Below, in pieces: positions 22,452-34,618 of a stretch of DNA of 64,000 nt. Source of the stretch: Apium graveolens (lineage: Eukaryota; Streptophyta; Magnoliopsida; Apiales; Apiaceae); the NCBI RefSeq assembly GCF_009905375.1, contig NC_133653.1:93341994-93405993 (forward strand), given 5' to 3'. Position 1 is the stretch's first letter. Each line of letters starts with the position of its first letter. The translations under genes and the position numbers were made by a program. Under the pieces are notes generated by a model, which had not been told where the DNA came from, did not search any database, and saw only the letters and a program-made list of their open reading frames with translations.

Positions 22452-22981
22452 CTAAACAGAACCAGGATTATCACCCTCAAGGGGTGGAGTGTCAGGAGTG
22501 TCTGGAGGTGGATACATGGAATCCTCACCGAATAATGGCCACTGGATGTTAACTCTTGTGGCTCTGAATGTAGTCCCCAACGCCTGGGTGAGGTTATGTG
22601 CAAATCTGATATGGATATCATGCATCACATCCATCCTCCTAGATAAATTCCTATACTGCATCATACTCAAACAAGCACTACCCTGTGCTTCCTCCTGATA
22701 CGATCCCGAAGGACCAGCCTCCTCTCCCAATTGAGCTCTCCACGCAGCTCGAAGAGCCTGCGAAGTCCCACCAGCATAAGTCTAATTTGCTAGCCTTCTA
22801 TCTGGTAGATGGTCATAAGAATATCCAAGCCCCTTAGGATCGGGCTTCCCACCATACCACTTTGTCATATTCAACAGCGTCGAACTATCAATCAGAGCAC
22901 TAGGGAGCTCCAGCTGCTCATGTGCGGGCCAATGAACGCCAACCGCCACACATAACTTCGTCACAATGGACGCATAGGGTA
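22452..22981 (-). pseudogene. Athila C ORF2, C-terminal part
   Basis: This continues the ORF2 frame from 49009 after the insertion of element F. It reads in one frame from 22981 to 22452 with a single TAG at 22782-22784. The C-terminal part resembles that of element A: a basic and Met-rich segment, a conserved block ending in a GED motif, then a proline-rich and acidic tail. The two halves fit at the codons for a conserved Ile-Pro-Tyr-Ala-Ser, with GGGTA / AGGTA as the duplicated target. Confidence 0.88.
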
Positions 22982-25900
22982 TGTAATAACCCCAATTTTT
23001 GGAATTTTTGAAACCATTATGAATAGTGTTTTGTTGAATAAGAAAAGTTTTCATGCCACACTATGTTGGGGTTCTTCTATTGTTATTCTGAGATCTTATT
23101 AGTACCTTATATGGGATATAAGTGTATGTAAAGATCGTCAGAATCCAAATTCGAACACTTTAATTTTTCCCGAAAATCCACCAGATACAGAAAGAAGTGA
23201 GTATAAGGTAACATGATAAATAGGAGTTAAATTCAAGGATTTTAAGAGGGGATCATAAAAAGGAATATAATGTTTTGAGAAAGGTTAAGGAAACCTAAGT
23301 AATAAGATCCCGGGTATGATCCCTCAAACGATAAACGAAAATGAAAGTTAAGCGAACCGTATAACAGATCAGCGGTCATTAGCCAAATAATTAAAAGCTA
23401 ATCAAAGAGATTAGTGGGGATGATGTCATCAAACCAATGAGAAGAGGACAAAGGAGGGAGGGTGACATCACATGGTGACATAAGCATGACCAAGCAAGTG
23501 TGTTGTTGGATGATTGTGAGCCACACAATATTTACCATGGTAACAACCTAATTAACAAGCAAAACAAACACAAAAAACCAAAAGCAACCAAAACAAAAAC
23601 ACTTTCTTCTTCCCCCACTCTTTGCTCTCGGCTATTCCATGAAAAGCAAAGGAGAAAATTTCAAAAATCAAGCTACACACCTTCATAATTCAAGAGGTTT
23701 ATTTCTTTAACTTCCATAATTCATAACTAAGATGAGCCATAAGTTTAAGCTCAAGATTCCATGTTTAACATAGCTAATCAATTCATCTAAGTTCTTGGTG
23801 AATAGTGTTTTCAAGAAACTAACTTTGTGTTTCTTATGTTTTCTTCAAGATCCAAGCTTAGTAAAGATAGTTAGTGGTTATTTAAGGCTTCCTAAGTGAT
23901 TCTCCACTCTCCAAGGAAGGTATACCCCCTCCAAACCCTAACTTTACTTTGATTATTAGGTTTGGTTTTGTTTGTTATAGTTCATGAGAGCATGATTCTT
24001 GTATGTTTAGAGTTTGGATGGAACTATAATGATTTTGGGTTATAAATCTTGGTTGTTGGTTGATGAACCTTAAGTATAATTAGTAGCTCTTGTTTGAGAT
24101 TGAATAAGTTGGAAAAATCATGAGGTTATGGACTGAGTTAGTAAGGTTTGGATGAAGTTTGGTGGTATTGGTGGTTATGGGTTGATTTGTGGTTGATTGT
24201 GGTTGATTGGAGTAGTTTAAAATTTGGTAATCGCGTAAACATAGCCGTCGTAATATCCGATTTACTTTAGACTGTTTTTGCTCTTAACATTAGGACCCGT
24301 GAACTCACTGCTAGGTTTTGACCATTGCCATGATTAGATAGTTCATGTTACGAGCTTCGTTTTGATATATGGTTCGTTTGATTCCGATGTACGGTATAGG
24401 AGAAATGACCGTTTTAAGTAACGGCGTTTCGCGACCGAACCATTACCCCTCGCCTTACTTAGAAACATAGGTTAAAGACCTTAAAGGACTAATTGGAGTA
24501 TGAAACATTTATGTAAAGTGTAATAGGCAGTTGGTAAGACACTCGCGAAAGAATCGCCTTAAAACTCGTAATAGTTAATTTATTAAAAATGGTGGAGCCG
24601 AGGGTACTCGAGCGACTTAAGTGAATCGTTAAGCGCAAAGCGAGCGTTAGAGTCTAAATTGGTTAAAGTATAGATTTATAAGTGACTTTGGTTTAATTCC
24701 AACTTATATGTTGTTTATAGGTTACCAGACTCGTCCCAAGCCATTTGTAACCCCCAGCCGCTCAGGCAAGTTTTCTACCCGTATAACTGTTGTTGTGATG
24801 TATATGTGTATATGCATGATCTTGTGATAAATGCATATTTGTTATTAGCAAATTCTTGTGATATATTGGAGCATGTGATATGGTATATATGCATGCCTGT
24901 TTCGTATTCTTGATTTATATATCTGTTGGTTCAAATGCTTATTAGTTGCATAATACCTATGCTAGAGATAAGCAGTAGTTGCGTATACCCTGAGTATAGG
25001 GGACCCAAAGGTGAACCCTTTTCTAAAACCGGGAGTAGATGTTCCCGAGTATATGATATATATATATATATATTGATATGGTTTTTAAAAACTATTAATC
25101 GAATAAGGTTTATTCGATAACTTTATTTTATTTAATGAATATTACTTGAATATTCATTTGAGGACTTATGACTCAGTTTATATTATTTAATGAATATTAT
25201 TTCGAATATTCATTCGGGGATTATGACTCCGTTTATTTTATTAATGAATATTATTTTGAATATTCATTCGGGGGCTTATGACTCCGTTTATTTTATTAAT
25301 GGATATTATTTTGAATATTTATTCGAGGGCTTATGACTCCGTTTATTTTATTAATGAATATTATTTTGAATATTCATTTGAGGGCTTATGACCCCGTTTA
25401 TTTTATTAATGAATATTATTTTAAATATTCATTCGAGGACTTATGATTCCGATTATTTACTATGTAATATTCTTTATTTTATTAAAGAATAATGTTTCGA
25501 TAATCAAACTTATTTTTGATTATTCAAATAAAGATAGTACTTTCGTATAAGTATATCTTTGGTTATTTAATACCCATTTCAAGTATGAGTTTAACACTTC
25601 TACTTCGATTATTTTATAGAGATTATCCTTTTTGGGAATATTATTATTTAAATAATAATATTCAGATATTTTATAATATATTGGGACTGATTTATTTTAA
25701 TAAATCAGCAGTACTCCAAACATTCTTAAAAATGTTTTCGAGTCTTCAAATTGACTTTTAAAGTTTAGAGCGGATGCCAAAACTCGTTTTCAAATTTAAG
25801 ATCTTCCTTTTGAAGGGGACTTGAATACTCGTTCAAAAATCTAAAGGATCCGGCTCTGTGGTGTATTTTATATTCATAACGAGGTTGCTATTTTGATAAA

Positions 25901-26920
25901 TGAATTGATTACTTACCCAACGTTCGGGAAGTAAGTCCATCTATTTGAGTCGGCATAAGCAACATGGGCTCAGCGGGCGTCCATGAAAGTGTAAGTGGCT
26001 CAGTGAGAGTCCATCAAATGCGTAAGTGGCTGAGTGGCAGTCCAGCATAAGGTCCTATTGCGACCAGGGTGATGACCAGTGAGGAATTTGTCCATCTACT
26101 AGTAGAAAAAGGTTACTTATTGGTATCTTTGCCTGATCAGCAAGATATCAAGTTTATGCCAAGGTTTTCTCCTTTCCAAATTCATTGGATATTGCAACTC
26201 TATTTATAATTTTTATAACAGAGGTTTTCAAGGAGTGTATGAAATGTATATATATAGGCGTATATATATATATCGGGACTTAATGAAGTATCTCGTAACT
26301 TCATTATTTATAATAATATTCAAAGATTGAATCTATTCAAATCTTGTCTTGTAGTCTCATCTATGTGATGAACTTTTGAAACTAATTATAACTTGAACAG
26401 TGGTAGTTCAAGTAGTATTCGGAAAAGATATAAGTATATTGGAGTATCTTGTAACTTCATCTTTTCAACTTATATCTGGTTAATGATTATCTTATGCATG
26501 ATAAAGATTTTCACAAAAAAATGTTGAGACAAGGTTAGATATATGAGATCACCTTGCAACGACAGTTTTATACAGTTATAAACTGGAACTCTGTGTATAT
26601 TATACATGTCAGAGGATTTCAAAGATTGTGAAAAGTATATATGTATATATACTGAATATTTTGCGACTTGGTCGCGTTAAGATATCAGCGTGGTTCATTT
26701 CTTCTTGACCAAGACTTTCATGTGTACTATGAGAAAGCTCATATATTGTTAGTTATTATACATATTATTTTGGTGGGCTTGTTGCTCACCCTTGCTTTCT
26801 TCTTTCATCACACAACATCAGATAGACAAGATGAACATGACCAAGCTCCCAATTCGCGAGCGGATAGGAAACGTTCCGCAGTTTCCTATAGGCGTTGATG
26901 TCGTTGTAGCTGAGGTAGGA
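22982..26920 (+). repeat. 5' LTR of F, first part
   Basis: Starts TGTAATAACCCC and runs to GAGGTAGGA, where solo LTR L2 is inserted; it resumes at 38887. Together 4245 bp, against 4242 bp for the 3' LTR. No credible gene; short frames here are shared by all copies because the LTRs are similar. Confidence 0.92.
25121..25452 (+). repeat. Tandem hairpin repeats in the F LTR (six units)
   Basis: Six units of about 52-58 bp each contain AATGAATATT and AATATTCATT, a 10-bp inverted repeat, then a variant of TCGAGGGCTTATGACTCCG. The same array has six units in the 3' LTR (46903-47235), four in L4 (54432-54643) and three in L2 (36814-36978). Confidence 0.9.
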
Positions 26921-28320
26921 TGTAATAACCCCAATTTTTGGAAATTTTTGAAACCCTTATGAATAGTGTTTTTGCTGAATGAGAAAACTTTTCATGCCCC
27001 ACTATGTAGGGATTCTGTTATGGATATTCTGAGATTTTATTAGTACTCTATATGACATATAAGTGTATGTAAAGATCGTCAAAATCCAATTCCGAACACT
27101 TTGATTTTTCCCGGAAATCCACTAGATACGGAAAGAATTGAGTATAAGGTAACAGGATAAAAGGATTTAAATTAAAGGAGTATAAGAGAGGATCATAAAA
27201 GGAATTTAATATATTGAGAAAGGTTAAGGAAACCTAAGTAATAAGATCCCGGGTATGATCCCTCAAACGATAAACGAAAACGAAAGTTAAGCGAAACATA
27301 TAACAGATCAGCGGTCATTAGGCAAGCAATTAGGAAGTTAATCAAAGAGATTAGAGGGGAGGATGTCATCCAACCAATGAGAAGAGGACAAAGAGGGAAA
27401 GATGACATCATAGCATGACATAAGCATGACATGGGAAGGAAGGAGATGTGGTTGAAGTAGAACCACACAAAGTTCAAGGTTAATAAGGTAATTAACCAAA
27501 ACAAAAACAAAAACAAAAACAACCAACCAAAACAAATCAAAGCAAAACACAAAATCATTTTTTTCATTCAACCAAGAGTTGCTCTCGGCTTTTTCATTTT
27601 TTAAGAAGCAAGATTTCAAAATCCAAGATTCAAGCTTCCTAAATTGGTAAGATAATTCCCTATTATTCCTTATGCATAGTTATGGCTATATTATGAGTTT
27701 AAGCCACCAATTCATTCTCTATCTTCTCCAAGAAATCAATGAAGAAGACAATGAATAGTGATTTCAAGGTTTTTAACTTGATTTTTCTTGCTTTTCCTTT
27801 AAGATCCAAGCATTCCTAAGACTCCTCAAGGCTTCTTAAGGCTTCCTAGCTACTCACACCACTTCAAGGAAGGTATATCATCTCCAAACCCTAGCTTTAA
27901 TTTGCATATTAGGTTGATTTTGGTTGTTAGGGTAAAGAGTAGCTTTAAACTTGTTTGTTTAAGAGTTTGGGTTGGAATGGTGGTGATTGAATTGTTGAAA
28001 TCTTAAGATTTGGTTGAAGAATGTAGTATAGTGTAAATTCAAGTTTTAGGATTAAGTAAATTGATTATAATGAGTTGATTTGGGGCTGTTGTAATGTAGT
28101 TTGGATGGAGTTTTGATTGGGTTGTGAATTGGGGTTGAATTGTGGTTGTTTTGAATTGGTTTAAATTTGGGAAATCGCGTAAACATAGCCGTCGTAATGT
28201 CCGATTTACTTTAGACTGCTTTTGTTCATAACATTAGGACCCGAGAACCCCCTGCTATATTTTGACCATTGCCATGTTTAGATAGTGCATGTTACAAGCT
28301 TCGTTTTGATATGTAGTTCG

Positions 28321-29762
28321 TGTTAGGTCCCAATGTGTTTGTAGAAGGGGGGGTTGAATACAAACAGTACCGAATAATCGAATTAAATGCGGAATAAAAA
28401 ATGTGAAACAAAATTCAAGTTAAATAAGAATATTATTAAACTTGAAAGGTGTTACAACAACTGTATCGATTACAAGGAATTAATCTCAAATTAATTATCA
28501 CAAATTTAGAATAAATTCGACATGAACTTTTTCTATTTTTGCAATAATTAGAATCAAATGCTAAACGCGATTTGAGATTAAGTTCTAGGGATTTTAATCC
28601 GCTAGATTGTTACACAAGAGCAAGATAAAGATTTCTAGTGGATTGGATTTAACTTTACAATCTAGAAATTTAATCTTGAAGTATGCAGATGAAAAGATGA
28701 AATATTTCTTCTTGTTTTTCTTTTCTGCTTTGTTCTTGACTTTTGTGTTCTTGATTCTTGAGTTGCTGCTTCTCTGCTTCTTTTTAATCAACAACCGAAT
28801 AGAATTGAATTGGCATGACAATCCTATAGCTGGCAAGACTTTCGGTAGGACAATGGATTGAACTAACAAGACAATCTGAATGAACTAGCATGACAATCAG
28901 AATGAACTAGCAAGACAATCCTTCTCCTAGTGTAACTTTCGGTGAGACTATTGAAAATGGCCTAGCATGACAATCGGTATGACAATCCTGATTGTCATGC
29001 TAGTTCATTTTCAATTGTCTTGCTGATTTAATGCAGATTTTAATCTAAACAGAAATTCTAATAAGACAATTAAATGTATTGGCATGACTTTCGGTATGAC
29101 TATCAATTGTCATACCGATTGTCATACTAGTTCAAATGAATTGTCTTGTTTTGAATTTAAGCAGATTTTAAACCAATTAAAATCTTGTAAATCCTCAATA
29201 TTAATTCTAAATTAATTAATCAATTTAATTCAATTCATCAATAAATTAATCTTTACAGATATAATTTATTTTCTTAATTAAATTAGATGACTTAATTAAT
29301 TAATAGAGAATTAATTCTAGTCTTCAACAGCACCCATCCTTCTGCAGATCTTCTGAAAATCACTGAAAATTATGAATCAATTCCACCACTTCAATGTTGA
29401 CACTCGATGTACTGTCTGGTTCATGAGTGACTAACTTCCGTGACGTTTCTTCATGTCTTGACTTTGACACTTTGATTTTCTTCAGATTAAATCCTTGTAA
29501 TTAATGATACTCTGACGAGATCTCTGTCACTTGATTAAATCCACGATCTTGATTTATATCACTGAGGCATGATCAACTTCTTGAACTTCTTCCAGTGAAT
29601 TAACTCCTCAAGTCTGTAGATGAACCTTGTTTCTGAATCCTTTGACAGATATTACTTTGCGAGATCTCTCTGACGGTCGATCCACTATTTACTTATTATA
29701 TTCTTATTTGAGTTGAGTTGAATCCTCGAATATACAAATAGGCCTATGACATATGACTTACA
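28321..29762 (-). repeat. 3' LTR of Sirevirus I
   Basis: The reverse strand begins TGTAAGTCATATG and ends GACCTAACA. It follows the polypurine tract at 29764-29772. Confidence 0.92.
28810..29150 (-). repeat. Cluster of GACAATC direct and inverted repeats in the Sirevirus LTR
   Basis: About a dozen copies of (A/T)GACAATC or its complement GATTGTC occur in 340 bp, many within CTAGCATGACAATC. Some form inverted pairs, for example around 28980-29000. The other LTR has the same cluster at 35110-35450. Such palindromic repeats in the LTR regulatory region are typical of Sireviruses. Confidence 0.8.
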
Positions 29763-32036
29763 ATCTCCCCCTATTTGTTTGGTAGACAATAACACACAAA
29801 TACCTAGAGGATAACTCAACTAACAAATAAGAAAAAGATATAAACATGCATGCAAAGTAAATAGCAGAAAAGTTCTGGATGAGATTTAACATTTTCCAGA
29901 TTCCAAGTAGATGTTCCTCTAGACTGAACATATCTTCAAGTAGTTCCATCTTCATTTGTACAACCACATTTCCTGTTGAGAAGCCCATATCTCTCTTGCT
30001 TCTCCCCCTATGAGAATCAACTGATTAAAGAAGATCACCTTCGTTTTACCACCTCTCCCGTACAATAGGATCCGCAGATAAAAACCAATGGTACTCCCCT
30101 AACAGCTTCTTCCCTTACTAGGAAATCACCTTGTGTTTACCACCTCTCCCGTACAATAGGATCCGTAGTTACAAACAACAATGGTGTGGTGTATTGTACA
30201 TGTAGGATCTTTTTCTTCCTCCCTTCTATTTCTCCCCCTTAGTTGAGGAATCCTCCAAACTATTTCTTAAGCTTTTATCTCCCCCTTAAAGAAGGAATGT
30301 ATGCCGTCGTCTGAAGGAGTTCTCATATTTCACTTGGTTGGAAAAGAAATAACAAGTAGTTTCTCTTTCTTCCTCACTGTGAGTGTGTGATCCTGTTTTA
30401 GTGTACCTCACATGTGTTTCACTCTTCTCTCCACTCGTGTTTACACTCATTCTCACAAGTGTATCACTCTTCTCTCATAGCTCCATAATCCAGCTGTACC
30501 TGCAAGGAAAATCACCTTAGCCATCCTTAAGGAGGTCACAGGTGGTGCAATGAGAGTTCACAAATCCCCATCCTTGTTAAACTCGTCAGATGAATCTGAG
30601 TCATAATTTACAAGTTGCTAGTTTCCCTTTTAGGGTTCCAAATTTGAATTCTGGGAAGGTAAACAATGATCCAAAGAATTTAGCATAAAGATCACAGTTC
30701 CCTTCTAATGCCTGTGAAGACATTTCCTTGTGACTCATCAGGTAATATCTGAATCATTGTCAACAAGTTGCCGATCTGCACCTATGTCAGATCCACTATC
30801 CGCAGATGCATCCAGGGGATTTAAGCCTGGGGAGGTAGATACTGACCACTGACATATGGCTTTTGGATCAGTATCCTCTCCTAACACCTGTAAAGGCAAT
30901 TGGTCCACTAACGAACCTTGAACAATCGAATCTGACCTTAAAATGGTCGAAACTCTTGTTTCCGTCAACTCATCCTTTGTGTGTGTAACCTCTTCTTGTG
31001 CATCAAGAATTTTTTATGTTTGAAGTGGTGACACTACATCAGATACGTTGGCTGACAGGCAAAATTCAATAGACGCACCCTGTTGAGAGAATGAATCTAG
31101 TAACTGTTTTTGTGCCTTTTCAGCCATTACATCTTTTTGAGAAGATGTATGGGGGCTAGCAGTTGTCTCGGTTTAAATACTACTCATCTATTTAGGAGAC
31201 AGAGCTACTGGGTTGACTACAGAACCTTCCTTATGTGGTGCACTAAGGCACTATCTCCCTCACGCTCATTCAAACTACATTTAGTGGTAAGAGAGTGTTG
31301 GTTGGTTCTGTTTTTTGTGTTTGTCTTTACAGTCTGGGATAGACGTTGTGGGTTTTCAACCTCATGACTGTCAATGAAAGAAAGTCATTGGAGACTGAAC
31401 CTGTAACACAGAACATATGGTAATAGAGAGAAAATGATTTACAATAGTGATTTCAAAAGATTTTACATGAAATAAGAAATCACTAATTTAGAAAGAAGTT
31501 TGATTTTGTTTTTCAATATGAATGAGTTTTTGATAAAACATTGATCACTTAGGGTAAGGTCTAAGTAATTCTCATTCATGTCAAAAGCTTACAAATATCT
31601 GCAACATAATGTTAACAAGATATCATTGACCGATACTTGTCAAGTACTTTAGATACTAATTGTTATGTTGCATAATCAATATATCACTGCACATATAAAA
31701 CAATATGATTGTGCCTAATGATAAGATAGTTATAAATATGACGACTCTACTAGTTCATATAAAACTGTAACTGCAGTTAGAGTGCCATACCATGTCCTTG
31801 ACGATTGCTTGAGCAGTATACTAGTTCATACCAACCTGAAGTGAGATTGTGAAGAAGAGATTGCATAGTCCAATAGATCTGCAGCTGCAAAGTCCATGAA
31901 CTGTGGTGCACTGACTTCCTCTTTTAACTCACCAACCAGGAGTACACTTGTACACATCTTACTAGAGTACAATTCCAAGTGTAATATGCAGCAAGTGCCT
32001 GATATGTCGTAATATTCTCAAGTCTCGTCACTGGTG
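29763..32036 (-). other. Noncoding interior of Sirevirus I with four PPT-like tracts
   Basis: No RT, RNase H or integrase motif is recognisable. On the plus strand TCTCCCCCT occurs at 29764, 30001, 30231 and 30278; the first, next to the 3' LTR, is the functional position. A repeat with CCACCTCTCCCGTACAATAG occurs at about 30050 and 30140. A 76-codon acidic frame at 30968-30738 has no recognised relative. Confidence 0.75.
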
Positions 32037-32261
32037 CTATATGTTAGATACTGCTTCCTGATAATAACCTAGCACAATATACAAAATTTCACTGATAACA
32101 TATCCAGCTTGCAAACGGCCATATCCCTCAGATAAACCTTTGCTGTTATCTCCAAAGGTAACCAGGGGGCCAGCTTTCTCAATCACATTTGATAGCAGGG
32201 CTCTATCTCCGGTCATATGTCTTGATGATCCACTGTCAAGAATCCACACTTCCGGTTTCAC
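32037..32261 (-). pseudogene. Sirevirus protease fragment
   Basis: A 74-codon open frame holds the copia protease active site, Asp-Ser-Gly followed by Ser-Arg-His-Met-Thr-Gly, close to its start. It is in another frame than gag (32291-34522), either a frameshift mutation or the natural gag-pol frame change. The frame ends early at 32037 and nothing of the later pol follows, so the protease itself is probably cut short. Confidence 0.82.
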
Positions 32262-32290
32262 CTACTTTAATGCCCTGTAACACAAATGGA

Positions 32291-34522
32291 TTAACTCTTC
32301 TTCGGAACCCAAACTTGGTTGGGCCCGGCATACTTGTAGAACTGTCCTTTGTCAGGCAAAACAACATTTTTAATCTTAATTGTCTCAACTTTCTGAATGA
32401 CTGAACATTTGACCTTGTAAACAGCCTTAACAAATTTCTGTTTAATCCTAGGCACAAATGTCTCCTTTCTAGCCTTAGAAGGACTAGCAGTCTTTGACCT
32501 ATCATGCTTCTTGTTATTCACATGCTGACGAGGAGTAGTCTTATCGTTAGAAACATGCTTACCATTAAAATAAGCATACATCATATTAAAAGCACAAGAC
32601 ATACAATTAGCAATACTACATGCTCTATGAGAGTGATTAACAGCAGGCAATTTATGCATGGTAGACATGGCATTATTGTTATCCAACTCATGTGTGTCTG
32701 AGTTAATCTCAGTTGCTTTCACAACTTTGACTGGAACTTTCGACTCACATGACTTGGAAACAATCTTCTCATTAGCAAGATCTTCAGCACGTATTTCTTC
32801 TTGAATAACAGAAGAGGTCGCATCAAATGGTTCAGCAATTGATGGTTTATAGAGGGGTTCATCAACACCCTTAAGCACATGTGGTACTTCCCTCCCTTTA
32901 GCACATACACGAGGAAGGGAGTTTATGCCTAATTCTCCAATAGCAACATTGTAATCATAACCTATTCCAGATGTTTGATTAACAGATTGCTTACTGTAGA
33001 ACTCTTTAGCCTTCAAACAAGAATTGAAGTAGGCTCTAACCTTAGTCTCAAGACCGGTGATCTTGTCTTTGAGAATAGTTTCGAGTTTTCTATAACAGTC
33101 AACTCTATTCTCAAGAAAAGATACTTGTTCTTTTAATTTGTCTTGATTAACGTGCACAAGTCTTAATTCATTGACCTCTTTCTCAAGGTCTGTGATCTGT
33201 AAACTTAACAGTTCATTATCACGACGTGCACAATCTAAGTTAACTCTTAGATGATAAACCATTTTAGCATCAGAAAGTTTTACCTCTATTCTTGACGATG
33301 AAGCTTTTCCATCAATAGCCATAAGAGCAAGATTTCCTTCATCTTCATCTTCACTGTCAGTATCATCCCAGCTTCTTCCCTTTGCCAGATAAGCCCTTTC
33401 AGAGTTCTTTCTTACTTGCTTTGGCTTCCTACATTCTGTGGCAAAGTGTCCCAACTCATTGCAGTTATAGCATCTGATGGTGCTCCGATCAACCATCCCT
33501 GTTTTGTATCCACCACTGCTGGTGTTAGAGGATGAAGATCCACCTTTCTGGAATTTGTTGTAGTTGGACTTGTACTTAAGCTTGGGATTCCTCTTGAATC
33601 TGACATGGGAGAATCTCTTGACAATTTGGGCCATTGACTCGTCTTCCAATTGCTCCAGCTCTTCCAAGGAATAAAAATCATCACTTGATTGATTTGTAGC
33701 AGGAGGATCATATTCTGCTACTAACATATTTTCCTCAGCCTTGGAACACTGTACCATTCTTTCCAATTGTTGAGATTGCTGTTGTTGTTAACCTTCAGCT
33801 ACAAGTGCAGTAGATGTGCTGACCATTCTATCCTTCCCGTAGACTTCCTTCTGTTGAATCTGCTCCAACTCATAGGTTTTTAACACTCCATAGAGCCTGT
33901 CCAAAGAAATCTCACTCAGATCTCTAGCTTCCCTAATGGCAGTGATTCTATGTTCAAGATGAGTTGGCAGTGTTAAAAGGAACTTTTTGTTGACCTCCCT
34001 GATTGAATAATATTTCCCATTTATGTTCAGGTTGTTGATCAACGCATTGTACCTCTCAAACACTTCAGTAATTCCTTCTCCTGGATTTGATTTAAAATAT
34101 TCATACTCAGAGGTTAGGATCTCCAACTTGTTCTCCCTAACTTCCTCTGTGCCTTCATTAATCAACTCAATAGTTTCCCACATGTGTTTGGAATTTTTAC
34201 AGTTCATCACATGTCTGTTCATCAAGGGATCAAGGGAATCAATTAATATTAATTGAAGGCTGGCATCTAAGGAAGCTTCTTCCTTCTCAGCAGGAGTAAA
34301 ATCTTCAGGCTCTTTTGGATAGGTTCTAACTTTGGTAATCACAACATCATCTACTATCACCTCTGGTTCAATAACCATTGGAGTTTTTAGACCCTTCTTT
34401 AACAAGTTTAGATATTTGGGATTTGCAACTTGTAAAAATAATAGCATCTTCTTCTTCCACATGATATAATTTTCTTTATCAAATAGTGGAATTTTAACGG
34501 TTCCAACTTTTTGTGAAGTCAT
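32291..34522 (-). pseudogene. gag: Sirevirus gag with one internal stop
   Basis: Gag is the RNA-binding structural protein. The start is taken at the ATG at 34522, 15 codons inside the longest frame, because the copia gag N-terminal region begins there about 80 bp after the primer-binding site. The frame runs about 245 codons to a TAA at 33788-33790, then continues in the same frame for nearly 500 codons to 32291. The stop lies in a CAA-rich stretch and looks like a Gln codon changed by C to T. Domains in order: copia gag core, an acidic linker, one CCHC zinc knuckle (near 33470-33430, reverse strand), and a long heptad-rich coiled coil (about 33270-33010). The coiled coil is a Sirevirus gag feature. 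Confidence 0.87.
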
Positions 34523-34604
34523 TATGAATTTTTGAATAAATAAAAATTCAAGGAGTTGAAAAATCACAAAAGTCTAGGATCTTGATTTGTTCGTTAATCA
34601 GAAG

Positions 34605-34616
34605 GCTCTGATACCA
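34605..34616 (-). other. Primer-binding site of Sirevirus I
   Basis: The reverse strand TGGTATCAGAGC, complementary to initiator tRNA-Met, lies 2 nt inside the 5' LTR end. Confidence 0.92.
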
Positions 34617-34618
34617 AT

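Noticed and set aside
25121..25452. Regular direct repeats with short spacers resembling a CRISPR array
   Set aside because: Units vary, there are no unique spacers of fixed length, and the array is part of a plant LTR.
26668..26898. Small ORF with a hydrophobic, membrane-like segment in the F LTR, also seen at 48504-48695 and 55859-56089
   Set aside because: It recurs only because the LTR copies are similar; its start and length vary, and L2 has lost the frame. No sign of selection is visible.
27193..27619. Two hydrophobic reverse-strand frames
   Set aside because: They are translations of a (CAAAAA)-rich tract in L2 and overlap each other; not genes.
28594..28869. ORFs of 91 codons in both Sirevirus LTRs (also 34892-35167)
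   Set aside because: Identical because the LTRs are duplicates; Lys-rich low-complexity composition, no known domain.
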